Positions 23,433-24,774 of a DNA stretch of 24,774 nt are shown piece after piece (within the stretch, counting starts at the first letter, position 1; each line of letters starts with the position of its first letter). The stretch covers positions 1 through 24,774 of the forward strand of contig JBLHOS010000045.1 of the NCBI GenBank assembly GCA_047623825.1, written 5' to 3'. Origin of the DNA: JBLHOS01 sp047623825 (GTDB taxonomy: Bacteria > Pseudomonadota > Alphaproteobacteria > Rhodobacterales > Rhodobacteraceae). The notes below the pieces were generated by a model. It saw only the letters and a program-made list of their open reading frames with translations. It did not search any database and was not told the origin of the DNA. A program made the translations under genes and the position numbers.

Positions 23433-23744
23433 ATGTTAAAGCACTGTGTTTTTTTAAATTTTCGGGACGATGTGCCTGTTGCAGATCGTCGGGCAGTTTT
23501 GCAGGGACTGGGTGACATCATGCCAGAAGTGCCGGGAATGATATCGTATGATTCAGGCCCAAATCTGGATTTTGAGGGCAAGTCGCCCGCCTATGACCAC
23601 GGCTTCATCGTGACGTTCCGGGATCGTGAGGCGCATCTGGCGTATGAGGGTCATCCGCGTCATGTCGAATTGGGTGGTCAATTGGTTTCGATGTGTCGTG
23701 GTGGTCATGACGGTATCATGGTTGTCGATCTGGACTGCGGCTAA
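23433..23744 (+). CDS. Dabb-domain (stress-responsive alpha/beta barrel) protein
   Basis: A 103-residue ferredoxin-like alpha/beta-barrel protein of the Dabb family. It begins MLKHCVFLNFRDDVP, the conserved first strand with a histidine, and continues LGDIMPEVPGMISYDSGPN and YDHGFIVTFRDREAHLAYEG, then HPRHVELGG. Dabb proteins form dimers; a few are known as small cyclases or decarboxylases, but most have no proven function. It is the last gene of the operon, 12 bases after the kinase stop, with AGGAG (23418-23422) ahead. Co-transcription suggests a role with an unstable intermediate. Only nine bases separate it from the opposing NUDIX gene. Confidence 0.88.
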   Translation: MLKHCVFLNFRDDVPVADRRAVLQGLGDIMPEVPGMISYDSGPNLDFEGKSPAYDHGFIVTFRDREAHLAYEGHPRHVELGGQLVSMCRGGHDGIMVVDLDCG

Positions 23745-23753
23745 GCGGATCGA

Positions 23754-24410
23754 TCAATCCAGCGAATAAAGGGCGGCTGGGCGATGACGCCCGCCGAACG
23801 TCTTTTCATTCAGATCGGTCAATTCCCAGTTGGCCATAATCCATTTGCGGAAATTACGCTTGTCCAGATCTGAGCCGCGCAAAACCTCAAACACCGTTTG
23901 GGCCTGCGCGAGCGTAAACTTTTCTGGCAAAAATTCAAACGCGGAACGAGCTGAGACTGAGACATCCGATGTGACATGTGCAACCAATCGCTGGCGTGCG
24001 GCGGCCATGATCTCCGGGTGATCAAAGGCCAATTCCGGCAAAGCATCCAGCGCGAACCATTTTGCGTCCCGCGCGTCGGTGTCGGGGCGTAGAACCAGAC
24101 TGTCGGACGGAACCAGCGCAACAAATGCGACGGTGATGACACGGCCGCGTGGGTCACGATCAGGGGCTGAGAATGAGCCCAGTTCTTCCAGCTTGATGCC
24201 GCACAGACCGGTCTCTTCTTTCAACTCACGCGTAGCTCCCTCAAGCAGGCTTTCGTTCATCAAGACAAAGCCGCCCGGGATCGCCCAGGATCCCTCAAAC
24301 GGTTCCTCATCCCGCTGAATGAGCAGGACATGCAGTTTGTCCTCGCGGATCGAGAAAATGACGATGTCCGTCGTGACGGAAGGCCTTGGATACTCGTAAG
24401 TATAATTCAT
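23754..24410 (-). CDS. NUDIX hydrolase with NrtR-like C-terminal winged-helix domain
   Basis: A 218-residue protein with an N-terminal NUDIX fold and a C-terminal segment typical of NrtR-type regulators. The NUDIX box is complete: GGFVLMNESLLEGATREL followed by KEETGL (G-x5-E-x7-REL-x-EE-x-GL), so hydrolysis of a nucleoside-diphosphate derivative such as ADP-ribose may be retained. The C-terminal part (FTLAQAQTVFEVLRGSDLDK, then RNFRKWI) is the winged helix by which NrtR relatives bind DNA and control NAD or sugar genes. The ATG at 24410 is chosen because AGGA lies five bases upstream and the protein then begins MNYTYEYPRPSVTTDIVIF as in many relatives. A longer form starting at 24473 is open but has a poor ribosome-binding site. 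Target genes are unknown. Confidence 0.85.
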   Translation of the reverse strand: MNYTYEYPRPSVTTDIVIFSIREDKLHVLLIQRDEEPFEGSWAIPGGFVLMNESLLEGATRELKEETGLCGIKLEELGSFSAPDRDPRGRVITVAFVALVPSDSLVLRPDTDARDAKWFALDALPELAFDHPEIMAAARQRLVAHVTSDVSVSARSAFEFLPEKFTLAQAQTVFEVLRGSDLDKRNFRKWIMANWELTDLNEKTFGGRHRPAALYSLD

Positions 24411-24514
24411 TTGGGTCCTAGGATGCTGCAATTTTTCGGTTTTCGGGTCGGCTAGTTCGTGTTGATATTTCATTTACTCAACACGGCCCTGTTTTTAAAG
24501 GGGGGTCAACAGAA

Positions 24515-24546
24515 ATAGGCCGACCCCCAGGTTGGGGTCGGCCTAT
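24515..24546 (-). terminator. Terminator hairpin after the minus-strand exported-protein gene
   Basis: ATAGGCCGACCCC and GGGGTCGGCCTAT form a perfect 13-base-pair stem with the six-base loop CAGGTT (on the plus strand). It lies 34 bases past the stop of the minus-strand gene at 24581. On that strand it is followed by TTCTGTT, a modest T-rich tail, suiting rho-independent termination. The stretch between it and 24410 should hold the NUDIX promoter; no clear promoter was seen. Confidence 0.8.
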
Positions 24547-24580
24547 ACGATCTCACAAGAGGGAGGACAATGAGACCGGA

Positions 24581-24774
24581 TCAGAAGGTTTCTACAACCA
24601 ACTCAGCGTTGCACAACTGGCTGCCATATGTGCCGACCCAAATATCATATGTGCCGGGCTGTGCATTGGGCAGGTAGATGCGTGGCTGCAGGTCGCCGTT
24701 GCTGTCGTCGTCAAAGCGCCAGGCAGAGTTTGCTGTGTTGATAAGCAATGTTGTGTCGCAGTTGCCGACAACGC
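24581..24774 (-). CDS. Exported protein with pre-peptidase C-terminal (PPC)-like domain, C-terminal fragment
   Basis: On the minus strand a frame is open from the right edge to TGA at 24583-24581, giving 64 C-terminal residues; the start lies outside the window. Visible segments are VVGNCDTTLLINTANSAWRF, DDDSNGDLQPRIYLPNAQPG and TYDIWVGTYGSQLCNAELVV, ending ETF. The acidic D-D-D-S-N-G turn followed by PG-TYDIWVGTY is the pattern of small beta-sandwich PPC domains at the ends of exported proteases and repeated surface proteins. Two cysteines could form a disulfide, supporting an extracytoplasmic site. A terminator hairpin follows. The rest of the protein, and so its function, cannot be seen. 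Confidence 0.7.
   Translation of the reverse strand, partial: VVGNCDTTLLINTANSAWRFDDDSNGDLQPRIYLPNAQPGTYDIWVGTYGSQLCNAELVVETF

Noticed and set aside
23745..23770. A small hairpin (GGAT...ATCC) between the convergent Dabb and NUDIX genes
   Set aside because: The stem is only four base pairs with no T-run, too weak to call a terminator.
24570..24677. A 35-codon plus-strand frame with GGGAGG ahead of its ATG
   Set aside because: The opposite strand encodes a convincing PPC-like C-terminus followed by a terminator; the small frame has no recognisable features and is probably accidental.

Overview
The window looks like an accessory carbohydrate-catabolism region of a marine alphaproteobacterium, most likely of the Roseobacter group (Rhodobacterales). 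This rests on a pair of genes resembling the Rhodobacterales gene transfer agent (GTA) head-spike proteins, an alphaproteobacterial-type sugar ABC transporter, a moderately GC-rich composition judged by eye, and the densely overlapping (ATGA/TAATG) operon style. No rRNA, tRNA, CRISPR array, insertion sequence or replication origin was seen. No stretch longer than 300 bases lacks a gene.

Left part (1-5503). The 3' end of a Gfo/Idh/MocA oxidoreductase enters from the left edge. Convergent to it is a two-gene minus-strand operon: an SsuD-like flavin-dependent (LLM-class) monooxygenase and an aldo/keto reductase, translationally coupled through TAATG. Divergent from them are a GntR/UTRA regulator and a second Gfo/Idh/MocA oxidoreductase, followed by a YeiH-type membrane protein of the putative sulfite/sulfate exporter family. 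A sulfonate-type monooxygenase, an aldo/keto reductase, a sugar-type GntR regulator and a possible sulfite exporter together suggest oxidative desulfonation of a sulfosugar such as sulfoquinovose. This is inferred, and no flavin reductase or sulfoquinovosidase lies in the window.

Middle (5504-6955). Two minus-strand genes resemble the GTA head-spike base and fibre proteins (GhsA/GhsB, Rcc01079/Rcc01080). They form an island unrelated to the metabolism around them. They are followed by an intergenic region with a candidate promoter and two LacI-type palindromes.

Right part (6956-23744). Fourteen plus-strand genes lie head to tail with mostly overlapping starts and stops, giving an apparent operon of about 16.8 kb. 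In order they are: a 1,5-anhydro-D-fructose reductase-like enzyme, a CoA-transferase, an enoyl-CoA hydratase and an aldehyde dehydrogenase; a GtsABCD-like sugar ABC transporter (binding protein, two permeases, ATPase); a GMC oxidoreductase, an SDR and a second GMC oxidoreductase; a DUF993/dihydrodipicolinate-synthase-like putative aldolase, a LacI regulator, a glycerate 2-kinase and a Dabb protein. A consistent reading is: import of a glucose-like sugar or glycoside, oxidation and reduction of ring carbons, aldol cleavage, and entry of a C3 acid into glycolysis at 2-phosphoglycerate, with a separate CoA-linked branch for an organic acid. The substrate is unknown.

Right edge (23754-24774). A convergent minus-strand NUDIX protein with an NrtR-like C-terminal domain is followed by a terminator hairpin and the 3' end of an exported protein with a pre-peptidase C-terminal-like domain.
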